Assembly (NCBI GenBank): GCA_900550925.1
Contig: URTU01000074.1
Location: forward strand, 1 to 9,980
DNA: 9,980 nt
Origin: an uncultured Alistipes sp.
GTDB taxonomy: Bacteria > Bacteroidota > Bacteroidia > Bacteroidales > Rikenellaceae
Reading direction: 5' to 3'
Of this stretch, positions 1 through 6,208 are shown piece after piece. A program made the translations under genes and the position numbers. The notes under the pieces are model-generated. The model was not told the DNA's origin, ran no database searches, and saw only the letters and a program-made list of their open reading frames with translations. Every line of letters begins with the position of its first letter. The first letter of the stretch is position 1.

Positions 1-1465
1 GGCATTGTACAACTATCTGTTTGCGCGTCAGCACGGCGGCACGATGATCCTGCGTATCGAGGATACCGATTCTCACCGGTTTGTTCCGGGCGCCGAGGAG
101 TATATCATGGAGTCGCTCGACTGGTGCGGAATACATATCGATGAGGGTGTCCGCGAGGGAGGCCCGTACGGACCGTACCGCCAGAGCGAACGTCGCGAGA
201 TCTACCTCCAGTATGCCGAGCAGCTGGTCGGGAGCGGGAATGCCTACTATGCATTCGATACTCCGGAGGAGCTGGAGACGGTTCGCAAGGAGTATGAGTC
301 GCGCGGCGAGACCTTTGCCTACGACCATACCGTCCGCGAGCGGATGAATACTTCGCTGCGGCTGTCGGCCGAAGAGGTTTCGGAACGCATTGCACGCGGC
401 GACCAGTGGGTTATCCGGTTCAAGATGCCCGAGAACGAGGAGGTTGTGATGCAGGACATGATCCGCGGCGAGGTGCGCATGAACACGTCGACGCTCGACG
501 ACAAGGTTCTCTACAAGTCAGCCGACCGCCTTCCGACCTACCACCTTGCCAATATCGTCGACGACCACCTGATGGAGGTTTCGCACGTTATCCGCGGTGA
601 GGAGTGGCTTCCGTCGCTGCCGCTGCACTATCTGCTGTACCGCGCCTTCGGGTGGAGCGATACTCAGCCGGAGTTTGCACACCTGCCGCTGCTGCTGAAG
701 CCGACCGGTCAGGGCAAGCTCTCGAAGCGTGACGGTGACAAGATGGGCTTTCCGGTATTCCCGCTGTTCTGGAAGTCGCCGACGACGGGCGAAACGGCCC
801 ACGGCTACCGTGAGGACGGTTATTTCCCCGAGGCGGTTGTCAACATGCTGGCTCTGCTGGGCTGGAACCCCGGGACCGAACAGGAGATCTTCTCGATGGA
901 TGAGCTGATAGCGGCCTTTTCGTTCGACCGCGTGGGCAAGTCGGGGGCACGTTTCCAGCCCGACAAGGCGCGGTGGTTCAACGCGCAGTACATGCACCGC
1001 CGCGACAACGGCGAACTGGCGCGTCTGTTCCAGCCGATCCTGAAGGAGAAGGGTGTCGAGGCGCCGCTCGACCGCGTGGAATATATCGTAGGGCTTGTGA
1101 AGGATCGTGCAGTGTTCGTGAGCGACCTGTGGGATCTGAGTTCCTACTTCTTCGTAGCCCCGACCGAGTACGATGCCAAGTCGGTGCGCAAATACTGGAA
1201 GGATGAAGTCCCGGCCCGTCTGGCGGAACTGCGGGATGCGTTGGCCGGGGTTGAGGAGTTCTCGGTGGAGGCAACCGACCGTTTCGTACACGAGTGGAAC
1301 GAATCGAAGGGTTACGTTATCGGACAGACGATGAACTCGTTGCGGCTGGCCGTAGTGGGGGCCTGCAAGGGCCCGTCGATGTTTGAGATACTCTATGTGG
1401 TTGGGCGTGACGAGGCCATCCGCCGCATCGACGCCGCATTGGCAGCGATCCATCCGGAGGCCTGA
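1..1465 (+). CDS. gltX: Glutamyl-tRNA synthetase (5'-truncated by window edge)
   Basis: Cytoplasmic class I aminoacyl-tRNA synthetase that charges tRNA-Glu with glutamate using ATP. The reading frame is already open at base 2 (Ala-Leu-Tyr-Asn-Tyr-Leu-Phe-Ala-Arg), so the TTG at 5 is an internal Leu codon. About 20-25 N-terminal residues, including the HIGH-like ATP-binding motif, lie outside the window. Numbering from that Leu, the Rossmann catalytic core shows LRIEDTD (about 16-22), the tRNA acceptor-arm region RFKMP (138-142), and the KMSKS-equivalent KLSKR at 238-242 (bases 716-730). After KLSKR comes the FPVFPLFW stretch typical of Bacteroidetes GltX. The anticodon-binding C-terminal domain runs from about residue 320 to 486. 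With the missing part the length would be about 505-510 aa, normal for the family. It ends at TGA 1463-1465. Identity is secure; discriminating versus non-discriminating specificity cannot be judged here. Confidence 0.97.
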   Translation, partial: ALYNYLFARQHGGTMILRIEDTDSHRFVPGAEEYIMESLDWCGIHIDEGVREGGPYGPYRQSERREIYLQYAEQLVGSGNAYYAFDTPEELETVRKEYESRGETFAYDHTVRERMNTSLRLSAEEVSERIARGDQWVIRFKMPENEEVVMQDMIRGEVRMNTSTLDDKVLYKSADRLPTYHLANIVDDHLMEVSHVIRGEEWLPSLPLHYLLYRAFGWSDTQPEFAHLPLLLKPTGQGKLSKRDGDKMGFPVFPLFWKSPTTGETAHGYREDGYFPEAVVNMLALLGWNPGTEQEIFSMDELIAAFSFDRVGKSGARFQPDKARWFNAQYMHRRDNGELARLFQPILKEKGVEAPLDRVEYIVGLVKDRAVFVSDLWDLSSYFFVAPTEYDAKSVRKYWKDEVPARLAELRDALAGVEEFSVEATDRFVHEWNESKGYVIGQTMNSLRLAVVGACKGPSMFEILYVVGRDEAIRRIDAALAAIHPEA

Positions 1466-1489
1466 TCCAGCCCGGAGCTGCGGATCTTT
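1464..1489 (+). terminator. Weak terminator candidate behind gltX
   Basis: An interrupted hairpin overlaps the gltX stop codon. GATCC (1464-1468) pairs with GGATC (1482-1486) and AGC (1469-1471) with GCT (1477-1479), leaving a 2-nt bulge and a CCGGA loop, followed by TTTA. Stem and U-tract are both short, so it may be only a weak terminator or chance. The GC-rich repeat pair just downstream (1491-1535) can form an alternative 8-bp stem but has no T-run. Confidence 0.3.
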
Positions 1490-1490
1490 A

Positions 1491-1535
1491 TGAGGCCCGG
1501 GCCCGTAGGCAGGAGCTTTTGAGGCCCGGGGCCGT
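1491..1535 (+). repeat. Direct repeat of a GC-rich 16-mer between gltX and the nitroreductase
   Basis: TGAGGCCCGGGCCCGT (1491-1506) recurs as TGAGGCCCGGGGCCGT (1520-1535), 29 nt apart, with one base different. Each copy contains a near-palindrome around GGCCCGGGCC. The two copies can also pair with each other: 1496-1503 with 1523-1530 gives 8 G/C pairs with a 19-nt loop. A related GCCGTGGATTT occurs at 1531-1541 and again at 1595-1605. The rest of 1466-1630 shows no ORF of note. The AT-rich run at about 1604-1618 just upstream of the nitroreductase start contains no clear TAnnTTTG box. Confidence 0.6.
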
Positions 1536-1630
1536 GGATTTGGATTTGATCGGTTCAGCGTGCTGTGGAACAGGTGTTGCATGATATGGTCTGAGCCGTG
1601 GATTTTAATTAAATTAAACGGAATAGAGAT

Positions 1631-2137
1631 ATGAACTTCAAGGAACTTGTGGAGGAGCGCCGTTCGGTTCGGCGTTACTCGGACCGGGAGGTCGAGCAGT
1701 CGAAACTCGATTACATACTCGAATGCGCACGCCTGGCGCCGTCGGCCGTGAACCGTCAGCCATGGCATTTCGCCGTTGTCCGGAGCCGTGAGGCGCGGGA
1801 GCGTCTTCAGCGCTGTTACGGTCGCGACTGGCTGTCGACGGCACCGGTCTGCATCGTGGTTCTGGCAGATCGGAATGTTTCGTGAAAACGGCCGTTCGAC
1901 GGGCATGACCATGCCGATATAGATGCTGCAATCGCTGCCGAACATATCTGTCTGGCGGCTGCTGAACAGGGTTTGGGGAGTTGCTGGATCTGCAATTTCG
2001 ATCCGGCGGAGTTTGCCGTGCAGTTCCCGCAGCCCGAGGGTGTCTATCCGGTGGTGATAATCCCGATAGGCTATGCGGCCGATGAACCGCGCGAAAAGAA
2101 CCGCCGTCCGCTATCGGAGACGGTTTCGGAGTTGTAG
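1631..2137 (+). pseudogene. Nitroreductase family protein, interrupted by in-frame TGA at codon 85
   Basis: Small FMN-dependent nitroreductase-like protein, which would reduce nitro compounds, quinones or an unknown substrate with NAD(P)H in the cytoplasm. From ATG 1631 the frame gives ELVEERRSVRRYSDREV, the N-terminal FMN-phosphate-binding pattern, then APSAVNRQPWHF (about residues 37-48), the classic nitroreductase segment. Translation meets TGA at 1883-1885. Past it the same frame continues as KRPFDGHDHADIDAAIAAEH, then AAAEQGLGSCWICNFD and VVIIPIGY, and stops at TAG 2135-2137. The full frame is 168 codons, a usual length for short Bacteroidetes members. Relatives usually have Trp near the TGA, so TGG to TGA is the simplest change. 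There is no frameshift and the downstream part looks well conserved, so the loss is recent, a sequencing error, or a site of readthrough. The first part alone (84 aa) would lack half the fold. No good RBS is visible. Confidence 0.85.
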
Positions 2138-2173
2138 TGTGTGCTGCGGACATCCGGAACGGGTGTTTGCGGC

Positions 2174-2376
2174 GCAGCATCTGAACAGGGGTGCAATTTC
2201 TGAACAGGGGTACCGCATTTGACAAGGTGTAGCCTCTGAACGAGGGTGCCGTATTTGAGCCAAGGTGCAGTTTCTGGGCAGGGCGCAGTTCTTGAATCAA
2301 GGGGCAACTTCTGGCCAGAAGGCAGCATTTGAATAGAGAGCAGTTTTTCTGGACAGGGAGGGCAGCTCTTGAACTG
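2174..2376. repeat. Degenerate tandem repeat, about 11 units of 17-22 nt
   Basis: Head-to-tail units share the approximate consensus GCAGYATYTGAACARGGGT. Units read by eye: 2174-2192, 2193-2211, 2212-2230, 2231-2247, 2248-2266, 2267-2284, 2285-2303, 2304-2321, 2322-2339, 2340-2361 and 2362-2376 (partial). The first two are nearly identical and the later ones diverge at many positions. A possible extra decayed unit lies at 2146-2164. Spacing is mostly 18-19 nt with no spacers, so this is not a CRISPR. Unit length is not a multiple of three and varies, and the + frames contain TGA inside the units, so it is unlikely to be coding. It starts 36 nt after the nitroreductase stop and ends just before the hairpin at 2398. 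Confidence 0.75.
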
Positions 2377-2383
2377 AAAATAA

Positions 2384-2391
2384 TACTTTTG
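2384..2391 (+). promoter_or_regulatory. TAnnTTTG-like box directly upstream of the hairpin
   Basis: TACTTTTG fits the Bacteroidetes -7 consensus TAnnTTTG. A convincing -33 TTG/TTTG at the usual 19-21 nt spacing is not seen. If the box were active, transcription would begin near 2398, at the first base of the hairpin, and run antisense towards yqeY. No ORF follows on this strand. It may be chance in an AT-rich patch. Confidence 0.22.
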
Positions 2392-2397
2392 TGAATA

Positions 2398-2437
2398 AAC
2401 ATAGAAGGCCGGTGAGCAATCACCGGCCTTCTATGTT
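2398..2437. terminator. Perfect 18-bp hairpin with GCAA loop, probable bidirectional terminator
   Basis: The left arm 2398-2415 (AACATAGAAGGCCGGTGA) is exactly complementary to 2420-2437, closing on the GNRA-type loop GCAA (2416-2419). It lies in the convergent gap between the + strand nitroreductase and the - strand yqeY, the expected place for a shared terminator. Neither side has a strong T-run: after the stem the + strand reads CGTGTTATC, and the - strand reads TATTCACAAAAG with an AT-rich patch further on. The AAGG/CCTT inside the stem gives partial A and U tracts. Termination is therefore likely but not certain; it could also be a structured RNA end. Confidence 0.6.
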
Positions 2438-2612
2438 CGTGTTATCTACAATAGACTCCGCCTTTTTTTGCGCAACGGTCTGACAAGTGAGGCTATTCTA
2501 TGCGGCTGCCTGTGCTTGTACCCTTGCAGCCGATGCCATGGCTCCAAGACGCCCGGCCGGGCCTCATGTTTCGGCGGGTTCGGGCTTCTGAGCCAATATT
2601 CGTGGAGGAAAA
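2438..2612. other. Gene-free remainder of the convergent gap
   Basis: No credible ORF or RNA gene is seen between the hairpin and the yqeY stop. Minor features are a run of seven T at 2463-2469, a 7-bp stem CGGCTGC/GCAGCCG (2503-2509 with 2526-2532, 16-nt loop), and a 12-bp palindrome GCCCGGCCGGGC at 2551-2562. The palindrome overlaps an inverted copy of the TGAGGCCCGG motif (2557-2566) found twice upstream of the nitroreductase. Confidence 0.5.
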
Positions 2613-3062
2613 CTATGCGAGCAGTTCGCGCACCTTGTTCGAAATATCCTTTCCTTCGGCTTTGCCGGCCAGGCGCTTCGAAGCTATTCCCATCACTTTG
2701 CCCATCTCCTTGATGGACGAGGCTCCCGTTTCGGCGATAATCTCGCGCAGGGCCGCCTCAAGCTCCTCTGCCGAGAGCGGTTTGGGCAGGAACTCCTGCA
2801 TGACCCGTACCTGCGCCATCTCCTCGTTGTAGAGATCTTCGCGGTTCTGCGACTTGTAGATCTCGGCCGCATCCTGACCCTGCTTGCAGAGCTTGCCGAT
2901 AATCTTGAGCGTATCGGCATCGGGAAGTTCGGCGATTTCGGTTGAGGCGGTTTTGGCCTCAATGATATATTTCTTGATGTTGCGCAGCGCACTGAGGCGT
3001 ACCGTATCCTTGGCCTTCATGGCCTCCATGATACCTTTGCTGATCTGTTGTTCCAGACTCAT
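2613..3062 (-). CDS. yqeY: GatB/YqeY domain protein
   Basis: Small, mostly alpha-helical cytoplasmic protein homologous to the C-terminal tRNA-contacting domain of GatB in the Asp/Glu-tRNA amidotransferase. Stand-alone YqeY proteins are widespread, and their exact role (tRNA-linked) is unsettled. The 149-aa product starts MSLEQQISKGIMEAMKAKD, carries VRLSALRNIKKYIIE (about 21-35), FLPKPLSAEEL (91-101) and the family's KEMGKVMG segment (118-125), and ends in VRELLA. I chose ATG 3060-3062 over the in-frame ATG at 3086: the extra MNQKHTTT is not family-like, 149 aa matches usual YqeY length, and a promoter box at 3101-3108 would put the transcript start within about 10 nt of 3086. It follows the amidase gene at a 64-nt gap and could also receive read-through from it. 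Stop TAG. Confidence 0.93.
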   Translation of the reverse strand: MSLEQQISKGIMEAMKAKDTVRLSALRNIKKYIIEAKTASTEIAELPDADTLKIIGKLCKQGQDAAEIYKSQNREDLYNEEMAQVRVMQEFLPKPLSAEELEAALREIIAETGASSIKEMGKVMGIASKRLAGKAEGKDISNKVRELLA

Positions 3063-3100
3063 GGTTGTTGTATGTTTTTGGTTCACATTTGTTACGTCCG

Positions 3101-3108
3101 CAAATATA
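3101..3108 (-). promoter_or_regulatory. Candidate -7 box for yqeY
   Basis: On the - strand this reads TATATTTG, an exact match to the Bacteroidetes -7 consensus TAnnTTTG. It lies in the short gap between the amidase stop and yqeY. The predicted start near 3094 would leave a leader of about 30 nt. A -33 TTG is not evident. Confidence 0.5.
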
Positions 3109-3126
3109 CGAATAAAATGCGGCAGG

Positions 3127-6100
3127 CTATTCCCTCCCGTCGAAGAAATCGAGGGCGTCTTTCATCAGACGGTCGCGTTTCTGCTGGTCGGTGACGGTTT
3201 CGAAGGGGAATCCGAGCACGATCGTCTTGTAGTCACCGCGGAATGCCGTGCCGGCACCGAGGCCGTTTTCCGAATAGCACAGTATGGTATATGCACCTTT
3301 GCCGACGGGGGCGATGGCATCGGGCGACTCGACGGCATAGCATTCGCTGCTGAGTTCGGTGTTGAAGCGGTATTCGGCCATCGGGAAGCGGGCGGGCGAA
3401 CGTTTCGTTCTGACTGCTCCGCGACGGGCCGCACGTTGGCCTACAAGCCGGTAGTGGAGCACTTCGCGTGCGAACGTCTGGTCTGCGGGACAGGCATCGG
3501 GACCGTGCCAGAGGTCGCTGCCGACGTAGCTGCCGCTGACCATTATGTTTCCGCCGGTGGAGGTGTAGTGTGTGATTGCACGTTGCAATTCGGGCGTGAA
3601 TGTGCGGAACTGAATGCCGCCGGTGCCCCGTCCCATAACCGTTGACCGCTGCTTGCCGAGGATCAGGTCGATGATCGGGTAGTGAGTCATCAATGTGGTA
3701 TCCGCCTCGACGGCCTGAGCCGAAGCCGAGCAGAACGAATATCCGGCCGCCGCGATCGAACGTCCGTGCAGGGCGGGGTAGTCGAATGTATTTCCGGCGA
3801 GCACCTGTGCGGCGTAATCGCTGTAACACGATCCGAGGGATTCGTTGTAGTTCTCGCTCATGGTCTCCGAGCGTCGGTATTCGCGCTGGTATCCGATGAA
3901 ACTTATGTCGTTGAGGTATGGTACACCGCCGTCGATGTGGTTGAAGAAACCGGCTATCGAGTCACCCTGGAAGTTGAGCGGGGCGCTGACGCGGTCGAAA
4001 CCGTTGACAATCATCAAGCAGCCCTTTTCGTCGGGCACGCGGCAGGCCGCGAGCGTCTCGCTCGGGAAGCTCTCACCGCCGTCATTGACCGCCGTCACGC
4101 GGAACGAGTATACCGTATCGCGCGAGATAGGGATGATGCAGGCGGTATCGTCGACCATGCGGCCGTTGTCGAACCCTGCGTCACCGCGGCGGGTGTAGAT
4201 TATGTAACGTTCGGCGCGGGCCGACTCTTCGAGGGTATCGATTTGGGGACGCCAGCTGAGCCGTACGGAATCGCCGGTCAGGGCTGCGGCAAAAGCCTCG
4301 ACGGGCAGCGGCTGTACGACATACTCCTGATCATACTGATATGCGAGATATTGCAGAATACCCTTGTATACGGCGCGGCTTACGGTGAACCTGAAACGCG
4401 GGTCGAGGCCGTAACGCATGTCGGCGAAATTCTGGTGTGAGAGCAGTTCGAGGAGCATTGTGGGGGCCGACGGGACACGTGCTTCGTAATATGATCGGTT
4501 CCAGAGACCGCGGCGGGACCATTCGGGTTCGTATGCGGCACGGACGTCTCGGCAGATGTTTGACATGACCATGTCGGCCAGGTCGCGCGAGAGGTATCTC
4601 GATGCCCCGCCATGATATTTACCGTTGTTTTCGCGGGTGAAGAATATGCCGAGCGTTCCGACAATCTCGTCATCCATCTTTGCGCCGGCATCCGAGTGGA
4701 ATGCGAATGCCATGTCGACCGGAATCCTGAGACCCGTGCTGTCGGGCAGGGCCTTCGAACCTCCCATGAGGTAGTTGACCCAGTGTGCACGCGACATGTA
4801 GTCGTCGCGATAGTCGTCGGCACCCTGTTTTGGATTGTAGACCTTTTCGGGGAATCCGGCCCACTGAAGCCAGTACCTTGCCCCTTCGACATATCGCGGA
4901 TATCCGCTTACGGTGGGTTCATACTCCATTTCGGGATTACGTTTCTCGGGAACGGGGATGCGGGCGATGTTTCCGTATCCGCCGCCGAAGCGGACGGCAT
5001 CGGCCGTGACGATACGGTGTCTGCCGTGAGCCGAACGGTTTGTCAGCGTGACGCTTCCGTGAGCCTCGTCCATGCCCTCGGCGAAGTCGAAGTGGCCGAG
5101 GTAGATCCACGTTCCGCCGCCGATCATCTGATTCACTGCAAACGTCGTCTCACCGCCCAGATGCCGGACGGTGTATCGGGCGTCGTCGGCACTGTTACGG
5201 TGGCTCTGGTAGGATACATATACCGCATATCGGCCCTTTTCGGGGATGTCGGGCGTCCAGACGATCCGGCTCTCATCCTCCTTTTCGGGGTCGAGGCTGA
5301 CGCACTCCGAAGCGCGGCACGATCCGTCGGTGAAGGGATTCTGACCGTCGGTGAAAGTCTGCTGCCGAAGGGCAAACCCACGTTCCACGGGGGTATACCA
5401 TGTACGGTGTCCGGTATATTCATCGTAGGTCGATGTACCCGGAGTATCGTTGTCGACGATAACCTCTTGAGTCTGCCAGTCCCGTTCGCGGGGGAGCATG
5501 ACGTTTGCACCGGCATTTTCGAGCATCGGAACCAGGTATTGGAGCACATAGCTCTGTGTGTATAGGTCCTCGATCGTTTGCCAAAGCTTGGCCCTCTGCC
5601 ATTGCCATTCGCCGCTGTTGTTGTCGAAGTACAGTCCGTGGCTCTGCCACATGGCAATGTGACGTCCGGCGAGGCCGCGTTCGGGCTGCGAAAGGGATGA
5701 GAGCCGAGTGACCAGCGGCCGCGAGGCGCGGTTTACGAAACGTTTCTCGTCGGTTTTGGGCTCGACGTCCTGGTAGATCTCCTGCTCGGCGTCTGGACTT
5801 TTCCGTTGGGGTATTTTCTGTTCGGGCGTTTTCGAGCGGAGCGGGCGCGGGATCAGATCTTCGATGTTCTGGCGGTCGGTGATGATCCGTATCCTGAATC
5901 GGGACATTTCGTCGGGCAGGCACTCCCGTATGCTGTCGTATATCGGCGGGATGTTCTCCACCCGGAACGGGTAGTACGACATGTCGATATTTGTGTAAAG
6001 CGTGAGCGTGGTGTCGGAGATGCTGACACGTTCGACCTTAATCCGGCTGATCGTAGTTTCACGTTCGACGATTCGGGTCAGCAGGTCACCGATCCGATAT

Positions 6101-6198
6101 TTGTCGGCCTGCGAGAGGGTTTGAGCATTTATGCCGGCGGCCGCGCATACGCATACGGCCGTCATTGCCAGACGGCGCATACGGGAATATCTATTCAT
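3127..6198 (-). CDS. Secreted amidase-like protein with nested golvesin-like domain, FnIII and C-terminal Rossmann-like domain
   Basis: A 1023-aa protein of the Bacteroidetes type often labelled 'xanthan lyase' or N-acetylmuramoyl-L-alanine amidase. Residues 1-26 form a Sec signal peptide (basic MNRYSRMRRL, hydrophobic core, likely cut after INAQ), so it acts in the periplasm or outside. Residues 27-120 are an unrecognised N-terminal domain, then a charged linker to about 175. An Amidase_3-like fold appears in two parts. The first (178-245) has GRHIAMWQSHG with H187, and E210 before VLQYLVPMLENAGANVML. The second (490-620) has FHSDAG with H501, and MLLELLSH with E584. H187, E210 and H501 are candidate zinc ligands and E584 the catalytic Glu. 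Between them (about 310-406) lies a golvesin/xanthan-lyase-like beta domain (WTPDIPEKGRYAVYVSY, VTADAVRFGGG). An FnIII-like domain follows (about 632-717), then a Rossmann or glutaminase-like C-terminus (725-1020; TGGNIMVSGSYVG, KTIVLGFPFE). Its start lies 10 nt behind the symporter stop, implying cotranscription. Amidase activity is likely but unproven; xanthan cleavage is improbable. Confidence 0.85.
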   Translation of the reverse strand: MNRYSRMRRLAMTAVCVCAAAGINAQTLSQADKYRIGDLLTRIVERETTISRIKVERVSISDTTLTLYTNIDMSYYPFRVENIPPIYDSIRECLPDEMSRFRIRIITDRQNIEDLIPRPLRSKTPEQKIPQRKSPDAEQEIYQDVEPKTDEKRFVNRASRPLVTRLSSLSQPERGLAGRHIAMWQSHGLYFDNNSGEWQWQRAKLWQTIEDLYTQSYVLQYLVPMLENAGANVMLPRERDWQTQEVIVDNDTPGTSTYDEYTGHRTWYTPVERGFALRQQTFTDGQNPFTDGSCRASECVSLDPEKEDESRIVWTPDIPEKGRYAVYVSYQSHRNSADDARYTVRHLGGETTFAVNQMIGGGTWIYLGHFDFAEGMDEAHGSVTLTNRSAHGRHRIVTADAVRFGGGYGNIARIPVPEKRNPEMEYEPTVSGYPRYVEGARYWLQWAGFPEKVYNPKQGADDYRDDYMSRAHWVNYLMGGSKALPDSTGLRIPVDMAFAFHSDAGAKMDDEIVGTLGIFFTRENNGKYHGGASRYLSRDLADMVMSNICRDVRAAYEPEWSRRGLWNRSYYEARVPSAPTMLLELLSHQNFADMRYGLDPRFRFTVSRAVYKGILQYLAYQYDQEYVVQPLPVEAFAAALTGDSVRLSWRPQIDTLEESARAERYIIYTRRGDAGFDNGRMVDDTACIIPISRDTVYSFRVTAVNDGGESFPSETLAACRVPDEKGCLMIVNGFDRVSAPLNFQGDSIAGFFNHIDGGVPYLNDISFIGYQREYRRSETMSENYNESLGSCYSDYAAQVLAGNTFDYPALHGRSIAAAGYSFCSASAQAVEADTTLMTHYPIIDLILGKQRSTVMGRGTGGIQFRTFTPELQRAITHYTSTGGNIMVSGSYVGSDLWHGPDACPADQTFAREVLHYRLVGQRAARRGAVRTKRSPARFPMAEYRFNTELSSECYAVESPDAIAPVGKGAYTILCYSENGLGAGTAFRGDYKTIVLGFPFETVTDQQKRDRLMKDALDFFDGRE

Positions 6199-6208
6199 TC
6201 TGACCTGA

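Noticed and set aside
1883..1885. Genome-wide reassignment of TGA to Trp
   Set aside because: gltX and the TonB-dependent receptor both end at TGA in the expected places, and all other Trp codons seen are TGG.
1883..1915. Selenocysteine insertion at the nitroreductase TGA, with a small GGCAT/ATGCC stem downstream
   Set aside because: The stem is only 5 bp and its loop lacks the features of bacterial SECIS elements. Homologues suggest Trp, not Cys, at this position.
518..1945. 475-codon open frame on the - strand opposite gltX and the nitroreductase
   Set aside because: It is antisense to a clearly recognised gltX. The product has no recognisable domain and an Arg/His/Pro-rich composition typical of shadow frames in GC-rich DNA.
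2174..2376. CRISPR array
   Set aside because: Units are contiguous without spacers, about 19 nt long and strongly degenerate. No cas gene is present.
1638..2423. 261-codon open frame on the - strand across the nitroreductase and repeat array
   Set aside because: It begins inside the hairpin and its quasi-repeated peptide simply reflects the DNA repeats. The part opposite the nitroreductase is a shadow.
3063..3086. Upstream ATG at 3086 as the yqeY start
   Set aside because: It adds eight non-conserved residues (MNQKHTTT), and the promoter box at 3101-3108 would leave almost no leader. The ATG at 3062 gives the normal family length.
3682..4440. 252-codon open frame on the + strand inside the amidase-like gene
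   Set aside because: It is a shadow of the 1023-aa gene on the opposite strand, with no domain and no promoter or RBS in front.
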